From Polytrichum commune (Eukaryota; Streptophyta; Polytrichopsida; Polytrichales; Polytrichaceae), in the NCBI GenBank assembly GCA_950295325.1, contig OX485803.1, forward strand, positions 36,843,554-36,907,553: a stretch of DNA of 64,000 nucleotides, written 5' to 3'. Under the pieces are notes generated by a model. The model ran no database searches. It was given only the letters and a program-made list of their open reading frames with translations, and was not told the origin of the DNA. The position numbers were made by a program, and so were the translations under genes. Shown here piece by piece: positions 1 to 12,900 of the stretch (positions within the stretch are counted from its first letter, which is position 1; every line of letters begins with the position of its first letter).

Positions 1-1186
1 GGACATGAAACATGCAAGTAGTCTGATTTGGTTAGTTAAATCCAAATTGAGGTCATAGCCACTTTCCGCATGATTTTTGGAGCTGAGATGGATATTTTAT
101 TCATTATTGAAGTCAATAAGCTTGTTGTGCTCATTAAATGGTCCTGTAGGCCCCCCAATTCTGTTGACTACTGAGCCTAGAATGGTTATCATTTTTGAGC
201 ACACAGTCTGATCTCTTTTGAACACATGTGTTTTTTGTATTCATTCTTTGAAGACACACCAAGCTACATACCACTCAAATATAGGTGTAACAAAAACAAG
301 TAACCAAATTAGGCATGCCTACCTTAAACAAGGCATTAAATGATCAGGTAAGATCATCACCAGCAAAAGGGCTTCTTCTCTTTCTTCTGAGGAACATGAC
401 ATCAATCACGAATTGGAAAAGCATCAAGCCAATAGCATGAGTTGTTGGGACTCATCTCCACCTTGCAAGTGGTGAAAGTTCTATTCTCCATTGAGCAATG
501 CTAGTGTTCCTTGCTATGGTCCACTCAATCATTGTGGGGGTCATTCTCGGGGGTTGCGCTCTTCATTAGGATAAAACATGACGTGCTAGGGCCACCTTCA
601 GATTTATACTCCTACGTACAAATTTTTTGCAAGAAAATCAAGAATATACATACAATGTAGAGATTACTCATAGCCTCAAATATGTGTACTAGCCCAAAAT
701 AAATTTACCCACTCATGGCTAGAATCCCATTCGGATGATGGGCCTATTGTATTATTACACATTAGATACATCACATAAAAACCCAGAAATACATACAAAC
801 CTCACCTTCAACAATATCTCTACTATGTGTACAATGCACGGGACCTGTTCAATTGGTACCTCTTTTGTGCATCCATGTGGGTAGGTGGTGCAACAGAGAG
901 TGCACCTCCCTGGGGGTCACTGGGTGAACTGGTCATCTTAAAAGTTGTGGATGCTGAGGGGCTCAACGAGCCTTGTAGGGAAGGAGCAATGGGCGATCAA
1001 GTTACCCTGGTTACAGCCGTTAGAAAGCCGATGGAAATAAGCCACCTCTTAATTGAGGCAATAGCTTGTGGGCAAAGAGACTCGATAATTCATGCTTCTG
1101 TTGGCAAACTTAGGTGCTGTCCCTTGGATATGATGCAGCATTTTTGTATATCTAGTCTTACTTGGACATGTTGATCTTTATTGCAG
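1..1186. other. No gene recognised; upstream/intronic DNA of P5CR
   Basis: I see no convincing coding segment here. A 115-codon open frame at 827-1174 (+) resembles no family I know and runs straight to the acceptor of the first visible P5CR exon, so it is probably intron. The upstream P5CR exons (Rossmann nucleotide-binding part) were looked for and not found, so they probably lie left of the window. Confidence 0.5.
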
Positions 1187-2988
1187 TGGGAGTGGTCCTG
1201 CTTACGTGTTTATGGCCATTGAAGCTCTTGCTGATGGGGGTGTTGCTGCCGGCCTTCCTCGTCACGTTGCGCTTTCTCTTGCTGCCCAAACTGTAATCTC
1301 ATCCACTTTTTTTGTTGCTATTTTAGTGCAACTATACAAGTATCTGATACTTTTTCTGTTTTGTTGATGTAAGATAGAGGTTATAAATTAACACTGCAAT
1401 GTTCTGTTATTTAGTCCTTGCATCACCGACCCAAGGTTATTAGGATTTACTTGCTGCTGTGAAGGATATCCTTTAATTCAATGGGACTTTTTGTCAGGAG
1501 TTAATCCCCTATGATTATCCACTGGTTGTTTTTTGTTTCCACTTGTGGTGCATGCTTGGAGGTAGTGTTTGAAGTGAATGAGATTGAGGTCCAAGCTCAT
1601 TTTAGCACCCTTGGCATGCCAGATTGAGTTTGACCCTCAATATTGAACTGGTATAGAATGTTCTTTGTTCAAACCTCCCACATTACCTCCAAGCATGCAC
1701 TGGAAACTTGCTGAGCATGGAAGCTGTTGTATGCAAATCAACCAACTCCTAACCAAAAGTTATGTTGAGTTAGAGCATGACTATATTAAGGTTCTACTGT
1801 AGCTGAATGCTAATCAGGTGGTCTTGGGTTATACTGGCAATTGGGTACATCTAGGCATCATACCTACCTAAGAGGACTCTGCTAGCAATCATCAAGTTGC
1901 CCAAAGCAACAATGAATTTGGATACGACTTTGGTACTTAATTCTGGTACATAAAATAGATGGAGAGTGTACCAATCCACAGTTTAAATTCAATCCCCAGT
2001 TTCTACTTCACAAGGTTCTTATGTTGGAGTGTTGACACCACAGGTATTAGGATCTGCGAAAATGGTGCTAGAAACTCAAAAGCACCCAGGTCAATTGAAA
2101 GATGATGTGTCATCACCTGCCGGTGAGTGTACCTAGCCTTGCTTCTTGTGCTGGGAGTTAGAATTGCAAAACCAAGACAGAATTGCAGTTGTAATCTATG
2201 TAGTGAGTTTGTGTTTCTTTATAGGTTAGCCTCAGTGACTATCAGCATAAGCAAATTTTGCACACTAGTGTGAAGAGAGGAACAATGTCTACCATGTCCA
2301 GTACATCCGTAGCATACTGTCTAACATCAATTTGAGATTCTTCTACATCAATTTTAGTTTTGTTGAAATTACGTGAACCCAATGGTTATGTTCAGCCAAA
2401 GTAAGAGCACTGGCTAAAACTTTAGGAAATGTAATTTGTTTCAGTTGGTTATGTTATCAAAGATCAGATACATCTCTATTTTCCTCAAAAGTGTTTGCTG
2501 GTCTTTATGCCGAGTCAGCTGTATCAGAATGAAACCATGATTCTTTCATACTTGTGAAGTGAACAAAGCTGTTTTAGGCCAACCTAAATATCCCATAGGT
2601 GATAAGCAGGTTTGACACAAATTAACTCAAATTCTGAGCAAAGTGCTACATGTCATAAGCGGAAACACTACAAAATCCTATGTGTCACCTCAAAAAACTT
2701 GCATTTCGGCACCAAAGTGCCAAATTATTTTATCACCTACGGGTAGTCATTCTCAAGAAAATAGATGGAGGCTCTGTACTTATTCCAACTGGTCTGTTGA
2801 TTATCACCAGGGCTTGCGTATAGTTAATAGATGGTGCCGATGAAGCAGGAATTTAATGATTCTTTTGTGGGTTTTATTCAGGCACTACCATAGCAGGGGT
2901 ACGGGAGCTCGAAAACAGAGGTTTTCGGGCTGCGCTTATGAATGCTGTCATAGCTGGGGCTGAGCGAGCCAATGAACTCTCAAAGTGA
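1187..2988 (+). CDS. P5CR: Pyrroline-5-carboxylate reductase, last three exons (5' part outside window)
   Basis: P5CR reduces pyrroline-5-carboxylate to proline with NAD(P)H, the last step of proline synthesis; plant forms are cytosolic or plastidial. Three exons are visible: 1187-1292 (acceptor TTGCAG, donor GTAATC), 2044-2122 (donor GTGAGT) and 2882-2988 (stop TGA at 2986-2988). Exon one encodes [19 protein letters not shown], the signature of the helical dimerisation domain. Exon two encodes [20 protein letters not shown] and leads to SSPAG. Exon three supplies [11 protein letters not shown] and ends ERANELSK. Phases agree across both junctions: the G ending exon two joins GC to make the glycine of PAGGTT. 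All residues I expect in this C-terminal domain are present, so this part looks functional. The N-terminal NAD(P)-binding domain is not in the window. The first intron shown carries a small inverted-repeat element. Confidence 0.93.
1548..1700. mobile_element. Small inverted-repeat element (MITE-like) in a P5CR intron
   Basis: A 153-bp segment begins GTGCATGCTTGGAGGTA and ends with its reverse complement (TACCTCCAAGCATGCAC). A relative with the same termini lies in kinesin intron 1 at 25142-25307, in opposite internal orientation. There is no coding capacity. I cannot see a clean target-site duplication, so the superfamily is unassigned. Confidence 0.7.
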
Positions 2989-3689
2989 TTATATTCATCT
3001 CGTGTGTTTATCTCGGGCTGACAATTACAATGCACGTTGCAATTCCAATCAAAGCAAGTGAGGGATTGTTTGGGCAGTTCAATTGCGTGTTTCAAGAGAT
3101 TTAACTATTTAATTGCACATGCACTGGCAAATGCATCTGCAGTTTTTGCTTAGAGTGAAATGGCTGAGGTTAGGTACTTGTGAATCCAACCACAGGATTT
3201 GACAGCAAGTGGTGGTGCATTCTTTACAAGGTTATTTAGTCGGACTCTTCAACTCCTCGGACAAATTAAATATTATTTCTCCCAAGATATCTATGTAGCT
3301 TCAAAGACAGTTTACCCAGGAGGTATTGGGAGTCAGTTCTGCTGCTTATGCAGTTTCCTTCCTTAGTTCTGTAGTGTCTGCAAGGTATTGTATTGTATTT
3401 TTGTTCCCCACTATGGATATGTTTGTTCATTAGAGCAGGTGTGAATGGGCAGGGTGAAGGCAGCGAAAGTGTTTATGTTCAAGCTTTTTTAGGTGGGGAG
3501 GTATTAGAAATCACTTGTCGTAGGGTCCTCTATTGAAACTTGATTCATTAGCACTAGGGCCCCCTCTCCATTGTCAAAAAGTTATAGCAAAATAAAAAAC
3601 CAAGGGAGCCATGTCATGACCAAAGGAAAGTATTCCTGGGCCACATGGTTCAAGTGCAAACTTGTACTGATTGCATTACAATGTGTATG
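2989..3689. other. Intergenic, nothing recognised
   Basis: 3' flank of P5CR. The short open frames here look like chance. I see no RNA gene or repeat with a partner elsewhere in the window. Confidence 0.5.
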
Positions 3690-4223
3690 ATATTTAGTGT
3701 CATGCACAATATTGGTGAACAACTGAAACTAGATGCCTAGACGTCTCAAAGTGTGGCATATGTTAATTGCCATAATGATACTATTTGTCAACATAAGTAA
3801 CTTTGTGAAGTGGAAAAAAAGTATAGTATGGTATTTAGCGTAGCAGATTGGGATGCTTGAGATGGTATTTTTGTGTTTTGGTATGCAAGGGGAAAATGTT
3901 ATTGAGAGCACTAATGGCAAGTGTCATGTGTTTACATTCTAATAAGCAAGAGGAAGATATTCTTGAGCATATCAATGTCAAGTGTACTTTTAGTCAACTT
4001 GTATTCCGTTGTGAAAGATAGGCATACAACTCATGACACTATTGAACATACCCATGTCAAAATATTAGTAAGCACACTTGAACGCCCAATGTGACATGAG
4101 TGGCAAAGTTGTTGGTGATTAGTGTAACCTAGCATATGCCTCAAAATAGGGTAAGTGACATTAAATACCATAATGATGTAGTGCAAATAAGAAGTCTTCT
4201 CAAAGTAACATATGTTCATTGCA

Positions 4224-4447
4224 CTACACCATTCATGGTAATTTGTGTTACTTACTATAGAATTGTGCAAAGCTATAACTATTTACTATAGATCTCATTT
4301 CATTATTATCATTAACAAAGGTCAAATTGGTTGTTTTGGACATAATAGGACATATACATCAATACTTAGTTAAAAATTACATTAACAATAAAAAGTTATA
4401 GCATTACATAACTCCGAATAATTAGTGACACTAAATACCAGAGTCGA
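4224..4447. mobile_element. About 220-bp inverted-repeat element, copy 1
   Basis: Ends carry a variant of GGTATTTAGTGTCACT followed by TTACTAT or TTATTCGGAG, in inverted orientation, around an AT-rich core containing TGTCC and TTAAC stretches. A second copy in reverse orientation lies at 15770-15985. Limits are approximate. Confidence 0.55.
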
Positions 4448-4649
4448 ATTCAATGCAACAAAGTTTGCTCTCTTGTTCGTGTGCACATAGTTATCTTTTA
4501 TTTCTCAAGCATGTAATTGTTACACAATTAACCTACTTGATGGCCACTTTCCAAAGTGTGTAAGTGTTGCGTTGACTAACCTACTTGGGGGTCTTGGGAA
4601 GAGTGTAAAAAGCTGAAAGTGCTTGGACATTGTTTTAGGCATGTCTACC

Positions 4650-5040
4650 TTAGTAACTACACTAAATATGATATTTAGTGTTACATGGTATTTTATGTCA
4701 CTATGGCAACCTTTCAGATAACATTCTTATGAATAAGTGAACAAATATTGTCATGGATGATGGATGAGTTCATCCATTGGCCAAAACCCAACCTTCTCTT
4801 GTCAGCAACTTGTGATGAAATACTGTCATGGATGATTGAGATTTGGATGAGAAATCACTTGGTAACCCTAAATACTATAAATCTTCATCCCCCCCCCCAA
4901 AAAATAAATTACAAGGAATGACAAATAATCTTGGGTTGACATTTAGTGTTGGTGACACTAAAACTGTGGTTTACAATTGGTATTGAGCAAGACAATTAGA
5001 GTTGGTGACGCTAAATATCATATTTAATGTAGTTACCTTA
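4650..5040. repeat. Direct repeat, copy A
   Basis: Matches 5965-6320 in the same orientation. Shared landmarks are GATGGATGAGTTCATCCATT, a C-homopolymer followed by AAAA (near 4890 and 6200), and TGGTTTACAATT..TATTGAGCAAG. A 76-codon to 80-codon open frame appears in parts of both copies but has no recognisable homology. Confidence 0.75.
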
Positions 5041-5964
5041 GTGAAATTGTAGTGAACTACATTGCTTATGGTATTTAGTGTCACATGCGTCATAGTGTCA
5101 CTTGCCTCATTTTGAGGCGTATGCTAGGTTACACTTATGATCAACAACTTCATCATTAATGTCACCTCATGATGCTTTGGCGTTCAAGTGCGCTTGCTGA
5201 TATCATGGCATGGGTATCATCAATAGTGTATTAAGGTGTATGTATGTGTTACACAATGGTCTACAAGTTCACCAAAGTCTACACAAATGACACTTGGCAT
5301 TAGTATGCTCAATAATATCTTCCCCTTGGATATTAAAACATAACACTATGATCTAAGGTTTCCCAATGTGCTACACTAAATTCCATGATGTAAATAAAAT
5401 TTTCACTCAAAGAAGTTACTTTTGTTAACAAATAGTATCATAATAACAATTAGCATACATGACATTTTGAGACCTCTAAGCATCTGATTAGGTCCTTTGC
5501 AAATAGTGTGTGTGATCCTAAATGCCACACATGGTGTACATCATCACAAAAGTACTACTTGCGTTAATTGATTTGCCATTAATTAATACTAAACAACCTA
5601 ATTTAGTCTAGTGTGACCCAATTAGAAAAAGTTAACTACAATCCTATGGGGGCTAAATCTTTTCATTAGAGCCTCTTTACCTTGATGTTATTGATGGGGT
5701 TCTCAAAACATCTAGCCATGGCTGGCTGCAATGAATCCTCGTCCACTCTTGTTAATATCAAAATTTGGGACCCACGATTTGTGTTACTTGTTATACATGA
5801 ACCTCTTGTCATTGCCAACTTGGGCATGTTGTTGGCCCTTATGTTTTGTGCATGGTATATTGAGTTTCAATTATGTATATAAGAATGACCCAAATAGGTC
5901 TATGATTAAGTCGTCCCATTTGGATCACACTACACCATCTATGGCATTTAGTGTAACCTACATT

Positions 5965-6320
5965 ATTGGCGAAGGGTGTAAACTACACTTAATATGGCAT
6001 TTCATGTCACTATGGTAGCTTTTTGGATGACACTTCTTATGAATAAGTGCATAAATACTGTCATGGACGATGGATGAGTTCATCCATTGGCCCAAACCCT
6101 ACCTTCTCTTGTCAACAACTTGTGATAAAATGTTGTCATGGATGATTGAGATTTGGATGAGAAATCACTTGATAAGTGACAGTAAATCTATAACCCCTCC
6201 CCCCCCCCAAAAAAAAATAAAATTACAAGGAATGACAAATAATGTTGATTGTGGTTTACAATTAATATTGAGCAAGATAATTAGAATTGGTGACATTAAA
6301 CATCATATGTAGTGTAGTTT
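5965..6320. repeat. Direct repeat, copy B
   Basis: Second copy of the segment at 4650-5040, moderately diverged. It is followed directly by another arm of the foldback family, so the same order of parts (direct repeat then arm) occurs twice, consistent with duplication of a composite element. Confidence 0.75.
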
Positions 6321-6780
6321 GCTAGAGGCTTAAAAGTGTCACGTCTGTTAATTGTCAAGATGACATTATTTTTCAACATAAGTAACTATTTGAAGTGGAT
6401 AATTTTTTACAATATGACATTTAGTGTAGTACATCGGAGTAATTGAGACACTAGTTTGCAAGAGAAGGATATTATTGAACATACTAATGCCAAGTGTCAT
6501 GTGTTTGCAAATCAATACATGCAAGAAGAAGATAATATTGAGCATTCTATTGGCAAGTGGCATGTGTTTACATTTTAGTATCCAAGTGAAAGAAAATTAT
6601 TAAGCACACTATTGTCAAGTGTGATGTCTTTAAACTCATGGTCAACTTGTTAACCATTATGTAACCTAGTGAGTAGGCATACACCTCAGAATATTATTGA
6701 ACATACTCACGTCAAGATATTAATATGCATAGATGAATGCCAAGTGTCATGTGGTTACACTAAACTTGAGTTCTACACTA
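6310..6780. repeat. Single arm of the foldback repeat family
   Basis: Similar to the left arm at 3690-4220 and in the same orientation: GTTAATTGTCAAGATGACAT, AACATAAGTAACTATTTGAAG, GCCAAGTGTCATGTGTTTGC and TATTGAACATACTCACGTCA all have close counterparts there. No opposing arm is visible downstream, so this copy is truncated or rearranged. Confidence 0.65.
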
Positions 6781-9700
6781 CACATGCTCATTAGTGTGAT
6801 TAACAATAAATCCGGACATTTCATAACCATGTAAACTATTTTCTTTTATCTTCATAATAACTCTAAAATTGAACATAACTCAATGTATAAACTAAATGAT
6901 TACAGTGAATACGTAAGAAGTAACACTCACACCACAATAGCAGACAAACTCATACATGACCTCCAGCTATATATGTCTACTCTAATCAATGAATTGACTC
7001 TATCTCAATAACTTGGAAGTACAAGTCAACATAATAAAGTGACAATATTCTAAGGTCACATGAATGAGTGTCTTTCGTGTAGTCAAATGCCATCCTTATC
7101 ATCATCGAAGTTGTCACTTAATTAGTGGCCAACCTTTTAGCTAGCTTGTCATTGCAAACTTGGGTTATCATCCAACGATTGGGTCTTGTGTTGCGTGCCT
7201 AGTAGCGGGTGTCATTTGCATGTGAGACTAGCCCATAAATGGAGCTTTGATAGAGCAAAATTTTAAGGTGAAAATCGAATGATTGTTCAATCTTTGCGGA
7301 ACATTAGCAACTATGCACAACATCTTTGTTTTAGTGTTCTTTGAAAAGGCTTGTCGGTGCTCCTTGACAAGTTATTGCGTGCTCAACTGCTTGTCAATTT
7401 GTTATGGAAAAGTTTGTTGTAAGTTTGTTGTAAGCTTGCAAAGACAACTGTAGTATGACTTACTCCATGAAACTTTGCTGCATGGAGGAGTTCCATGCAT
7501 GGAACTTCTCAAACTTTGGAAATGGTAAGAGATGTGGCCACCTATTATCCATTCACATATGAGAACCTTGGCCTTTTCCCACAATATAGCGAGTTTGAGG
7601 CCGTGTATGTTACTAGCTTTTATGGAAAAAATCATGAATTGGTTAGATCTTCTTCAACATAGTAGATTCAAATATAAGTTAAGAATCTAATAATAGAACA
7701 AGAACGATGTCTTCCTGAAGAGCAATGTGATTGCATATTTGATTGATTTCAATGAAAGTATTAGCCAAAATCTTCAAAATATTCCTAAAAAATGGATGGA
7801 ATTGTCATGAACATTTTTGTAGATTGTTATACATAGATTATATAAGCACTCATCGTGTATATATTTCAAAAATGTTCCCTTTGGGCTCCAACGATGATCG
7901 CCATGTCAACTACTTTACAACCACAGAAAAATCAATTAGGCATAGAACTTTTTTCAAGGCCTATAGGGTACAAGATAAGTCGGGTGCTACTTTCGAGGGC
8001 TTGGTCATCCACCGCTTGGTTGAGTACTGGTCTTTGAAGGACACTTTTTGCTCATTTGGGACCCAATATTGCTATCTAAGATTACTTTACTTGTCTTCAC
8101 ACATTGCATGCCCCCACTTGGCAATTGTCAAGTTTGATTCGTTTTCTTGCTCCCGACAATATCTAAAGCCAAGACAACGGTCCAAGACGTTTGTTATTTC
8201 TAAGTGAGTGTTGTGTTGTAGGCTTGACGGTTTCTTAACTTCAAAGTGGTGCTGCCAATTCACTTTTGAAGGGCAAGCCAAACACGTACCGATTGTAGGA
8301 CAACAATAACATGTGTTGCATCATCGATGGTAGTTACAAATGCTAGATGTCGAGGCGTTTATCCCCTCAATATACGTCAAAGATCTTTTAGATTAAATGA
8401 AACTTACTGCAAAAACAAGCAATATGTAGAGAAAATGAGAACTTCTTCGAACTTACTCCACATTCTTCTTGTGGATGTCAACAAGAAAAGGTAAGAACAA
8501 GGCATTTTCAAGATTGACATCGGTTGGTTTCAAGTTAAAATGACCCAAATATAGGAGGGACCCCACATGCATGACCCATTTGCAACAACAACCTCCAACT
8601 AACAAGCTTTTGGGGGCGGACCCCACCTCAAAAGACAATGTCAGAGTTCTATGTGCTTGGGGGTGGTAACAACTACTATACTCTATAGGGGTCCTTAGAT
8701 AATTACTTGTCTATTTGAGAGTTGATAATGGGTATGTAATAATGTATTATACAATATTATACACAAGAGCGTAAAGAGAGTTAGGTTGCAAAATATAATA
8801 AATCTTAACATAATATCATGAATAAAAAAATAACCACAACCTCAAGTAACTCTATTAGCCAAAGGTTATACATTAGAATACATTACATATTTTGTACTAT
8901 AGGATGCTATCAAAACTATCGAAAAATTTGAGAAAACCCACGGGGGTTTGGAAGAGGCCCCATCTACCTTAAGGTATACACTACAAAAGTAAGAAGAATC
9001 TAGGACTCCGTCTTAGACACCATTTCTAAATGTCTCCATTTGTACATAAGCTTGGACTGCACTTGCAATAGTCCTCAATTGACAACCACTTGTCATGCCC
9101 TCGGTCACACATGCCCATGGTGGACACACTATCACCTTAAAATGATATCAATATCATTACGAAGTTAGTTTTTTTCATTCTTTGATGAAGAGAAAGCCAA
9201 GATGGACCCAATGGAGCCAAAATTAATTTAAGTATACAAGTTTATTATCTAAAATAAGACTTTGAACTAAGTCAACGAGGTAATCCGATTTTCAATCATG
9301 TTTTTGCAAAGGTTTCATCATAGATTTGGTAGTGCAACACGAGATTTGTTGTGTAAATCTTATCGGTAGGAGTTGGAGAACATGAAAAACAAACCAAATA
9401 ACACCCACGTGCCTTAAGTTGAAACCACAAGCCTGAAAGGCTTTCCTTTTAGAACTGCAAATGAGTTTTCATTGCATTGAGAAACAAAATTACAACCAGT
9501 ACCCAGCGCAACGCCGTGCTCAAAGATGACAGGCCAAGGCTACGGCCATTACAGACTGCATGGAGAACAGCTTTCATATTAGCATGTATCGTAAACGAGG
9601 CTAACATGAATGTTGAAATTCACAGATGCAAGGTGAAACTAAACATGCGTATTGTGAAACTGCACTATATTATGAAGTCATGCTGGCCATAGAAGGTCGG

Positions 9701-9963
9701 TGCCATCCTTTATCAATGAATAATATTCAATGTAATTCTATTTGTCGATAGTCCCTTCGATTGGGGACAATTTTGTCAGATTTGAATGCCATGCATCTTG
9801 ACAAATTCGTATATCAAGGGACTGGTGGATGATGCAAACCCACCCAACAGCTCGACTCTCTTGCCCCTGCAGGTGATGTTGATCTTCTCTTTCCCCACTG
9901 ACTTGATGCAGGAGATGGATGATTAGTCATATTTAAAAACCAAAAATTTGGAAAGGATATATC
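6781..9963. other. Intergenic, no recognised gene
   Basis: The longest open frame is 7743-8207 (+, 154 codons). It has no start context, motif or homology that I recognise, and the opposite strand is open over part of it, as in decayed transposon DNA. A minus frame ends at 8453-8638. From 9477 the sequence is the 3' flank of the aspartic protease gene. I do not claim a gene here. Confidence 0.45.
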
Positions 9964-12900
9964 TCAGCATGTAGTTGTTGCCCAGCCGATTCTTTTGTTC
10001 GCTACGTCATACTCAATGTGGTGGTCTGATTGTTGGATGTTCCCAATGATGCTGAACTGCCGGGTGGATACCATAGCCAGACAGTAGATGTCTGGATTCT
10101 GAGCATCTACTTGCACAAACAAGTTCGACTGAGATAATGAGAGATACACAGATGTTGTGGAATCGGTCCCGCTGAATTGGAATGCCATAGTCGGGAACGC
10201 TGGGCTTGTGACTCCCGCAACGCTGTAACATAGATCGAGGGAGTAGGGTGTGCCGTCAACTTGTGGGTAGGTGATCAGATTCTTCAAGTACTGTAATCAC
10301 ATGAAACAGAGCACATGCCTCAAATTTAGTGATCATAATTTGATGCTCTAATAATGTGCAGTGCTGTCCAAGTCACTTGTCCAAGACTTTTAATTCAGTG
10401 CTTGTTGGGGGTTTGTTTGTACAAACCATCACAAACAGACACTAGAAAGAATACCGGTCCCTTTTAGGGTTAAGTGAACAAGACTCGAGAGTAGATAGCA
10501 AGGTTACCTGCACAACTTGGTCGTAAGCATACGTGATAAGGTAAGTGAGGGTTGTGCCAGAGTCCAAAATGACACCACCGTTGCCATTGATGTCAAGCTG
10601 AAACGCTGCCGTTAGCAGACCCAAATCCACTCCGTTCACACTGATTCCGGTCATTGGGACGTAATAGTAGGTGGGGGAATTAATGTTAGTGAGGATCGAG
10701 GTGTAGGCCAACACTAGGTTGGTGGCGCTGGCACTCTTGGTGGAATTGGTGGAATTAGCGCCAAAGTCCAAGTACGAGGATGTGTTGGTGGTGGCCGTGA
10801 ATGCGACCAGGCAGTAGGAGAACGTGTCACTGTAACTTGAGAGCGTGCTGATTTGGGTGCTGAGCGAGAGGGAACCCTGGCCGAGTCCCACAACACCGTC
10901 TGCGGGCTGAAAGCTTCCCTGGTTGTTGGTTCCGCAACCAAACGTGAAGTTGGGGATCTCAGTGGAAGTGTTTGTAGAGTCAGTGAGTGTGATGGTGTCA
11001 CGTGACAGTTCGCCAGATGTTGAGGAGTTGTCTCCGTATTGGTATTGGTAGTGGCAGTTTGGGTCACAAGTGGATGCCAACGAATACTGCCAAAAAGCAC
11101 CAAAAACTTGTCAAGATGAAAGTCCACAAAGATGTTATATACGGAAGTTCTCACCACTCTGAGTCACAGAACTCCGAGATGTACAAAACCAATTAACATT
11201 CCGATAAATATCATTTTCCCCAACAAACCGAATCCCAAAAGAACCATACATATTTCCCACGCGTAGAATTGCACTAATCCACCCATCCCATTACCACATC
11301 CCAAGAAACCTTTACGGAACATCCTGGGTGACTTTGCTCATAATGAACGACCCAAACAATGAAGCATGTCGGTTGCCACTGGTTCCAAAAGAGATCTATC
11401 TTTCACAAAAAGAGATCACCTCCAGGCAGTAGTAACACTGACTCATTACTTGACTCTGTAAACCCGCATTGAGGTACATTCACGCCAACCTAACTACCGG
11501 CAGGTTGGCTTCATCTTGTATGGGCAGAGAGAGATATTTATACCGATATGAGGGTCATGAGGTTCGCAAGCATGCACACTTCAACTTAATCAAACTTTTT
11601 TTTTAAAACAAGGTCGATTAATTATCGTCTAGATACATCTATATATATGTGCACTAACATCTATACAACATTAACGTTTGTTGCGATTGAGCTACACAAG
11701 GTATTTCATTGTACTAAGACCTGCTGCGAAATTAGGGTGTTTGCAAATAACGCGAGGACAATATCAAGACTACAAACTGGCTGTCGGACCAAAAGGCCCG
11801 CATCCTACGCTCCGTAGTGTCGGACGACCCAACCCATGTTTTACTGAAGATCGACTTTCCCGTCGGTATTAAGCCAATCGGAGTCTGCCACGCCAGTTAA
11901 AACTAAATCGGCTATGGTTGAAAGGAACAACATACGGGCGAAGCTGAATTGATTGCCGTGCTACAGAAAGAATCGGTGCAAGGGGAAACCATGCGTAAGT
12001 TGAACGTGCAGGATTCGGCCATCGCATCCATCTGCGTGTAGCAGGAGACGCAAGGAGTGCAAGGATGACCCAAGAATTAAGACTACATAGGCTACTCAAG
12101 AATGTTACGAAAGGATCGAATTGTATGTGAGCCAAAGCTTTGAAATTACTCACCTCGCTACACAAAGAATCGGTGCAAGAGGAGACCGAGTATGAGGACG
12201 ACTTGGAGGAATCGAACAACGCACCCGTCTGCGTGTAGCAAGAGACACAAGGAGTGCACTGTACCCACACCAAGTCGCTTCCGGTGTCTACCACGGAGTT
12301 AAAATTCTGTGCTGGCGTCCCCAAGTTGAGTGTCATCAGATACTCTCCACTGTTGGACCACACGACTGGGCTTTGAAACTCGGAATTGGATGCTAGTGTG
12401 CCGCAAAGCTTCCGTTCAATTGCGTCCCTCCGTTCGTTCGACCGCCTTACAGCCGCGGCGAACCGCTCCCGGAGAGACGCGGTCGCATTTGCAGGACTAA
12501 GTGGCGATTCCGGGTGATCTCTGTGTAGTAATTTGGTTCGAAGCACCTGCAGAGAATATGAGAAAGCACACGCATAAGTTGATTTAAACCTTGTGGCTCA
12601 TGGCAACAGAAACACAATTGATTATGTGGCGTTTTTGCAACGGTTTCAGGACATTCACAAAGAGGATCTGGAGTTTTTCCTTCAAGTTAATGCACAGGAG
12701 GAATCTGTGCCTCAGAGGAATGCATTGTCACTTTCGACGTTGGATTCCAAATGTTAGATTTTTAGATGTGAAATTCTCACTATAAATAAGAGAAAAAACA
12801 TTAGCATGATCTTTCAGAGAGGAGAAACGGGTGCTGCTGCTGCTGCTTGCTTGACAGAAATTTGTACCCTCGTGCTTTTGTTGTCCTCAAAATAGGTCCA

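Larger units (their letters stand above)
3690..5530. repeat. Large foldback (inverted-repeat) element
   Basis: The left arm (about 3690-4220) is diverged but clearly complementary to the right arm (about 5040-5530). Examples: GTGTAACCTAGCATATGCC near 4120 against its complement near 5115, and GTCTCAAAGTGT..ATGTTAATTGCC near 3745 against its complement near 5460. The arms surround a spacer that holds a smaller inverted repeat and one half of a direct repeat. Related single arms occur at 6310-6780 and 15987-16150. No transposase frame survives; this looks like a non-autonomous DNA element or a head-to-head nested pair. Confidence 0.7.

Noticed and set aside
827-1174. 115-codon open frame before the P5CR exon
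   Set aside because: It ends just before the acceptor, does not read into the P5CR frame and lacks the P5CR residues expected there.
7743-8207. 154-codon open frame in the intergenic region
   Set aside because: No motif or homology, and the opposite strand is also open over part of it.
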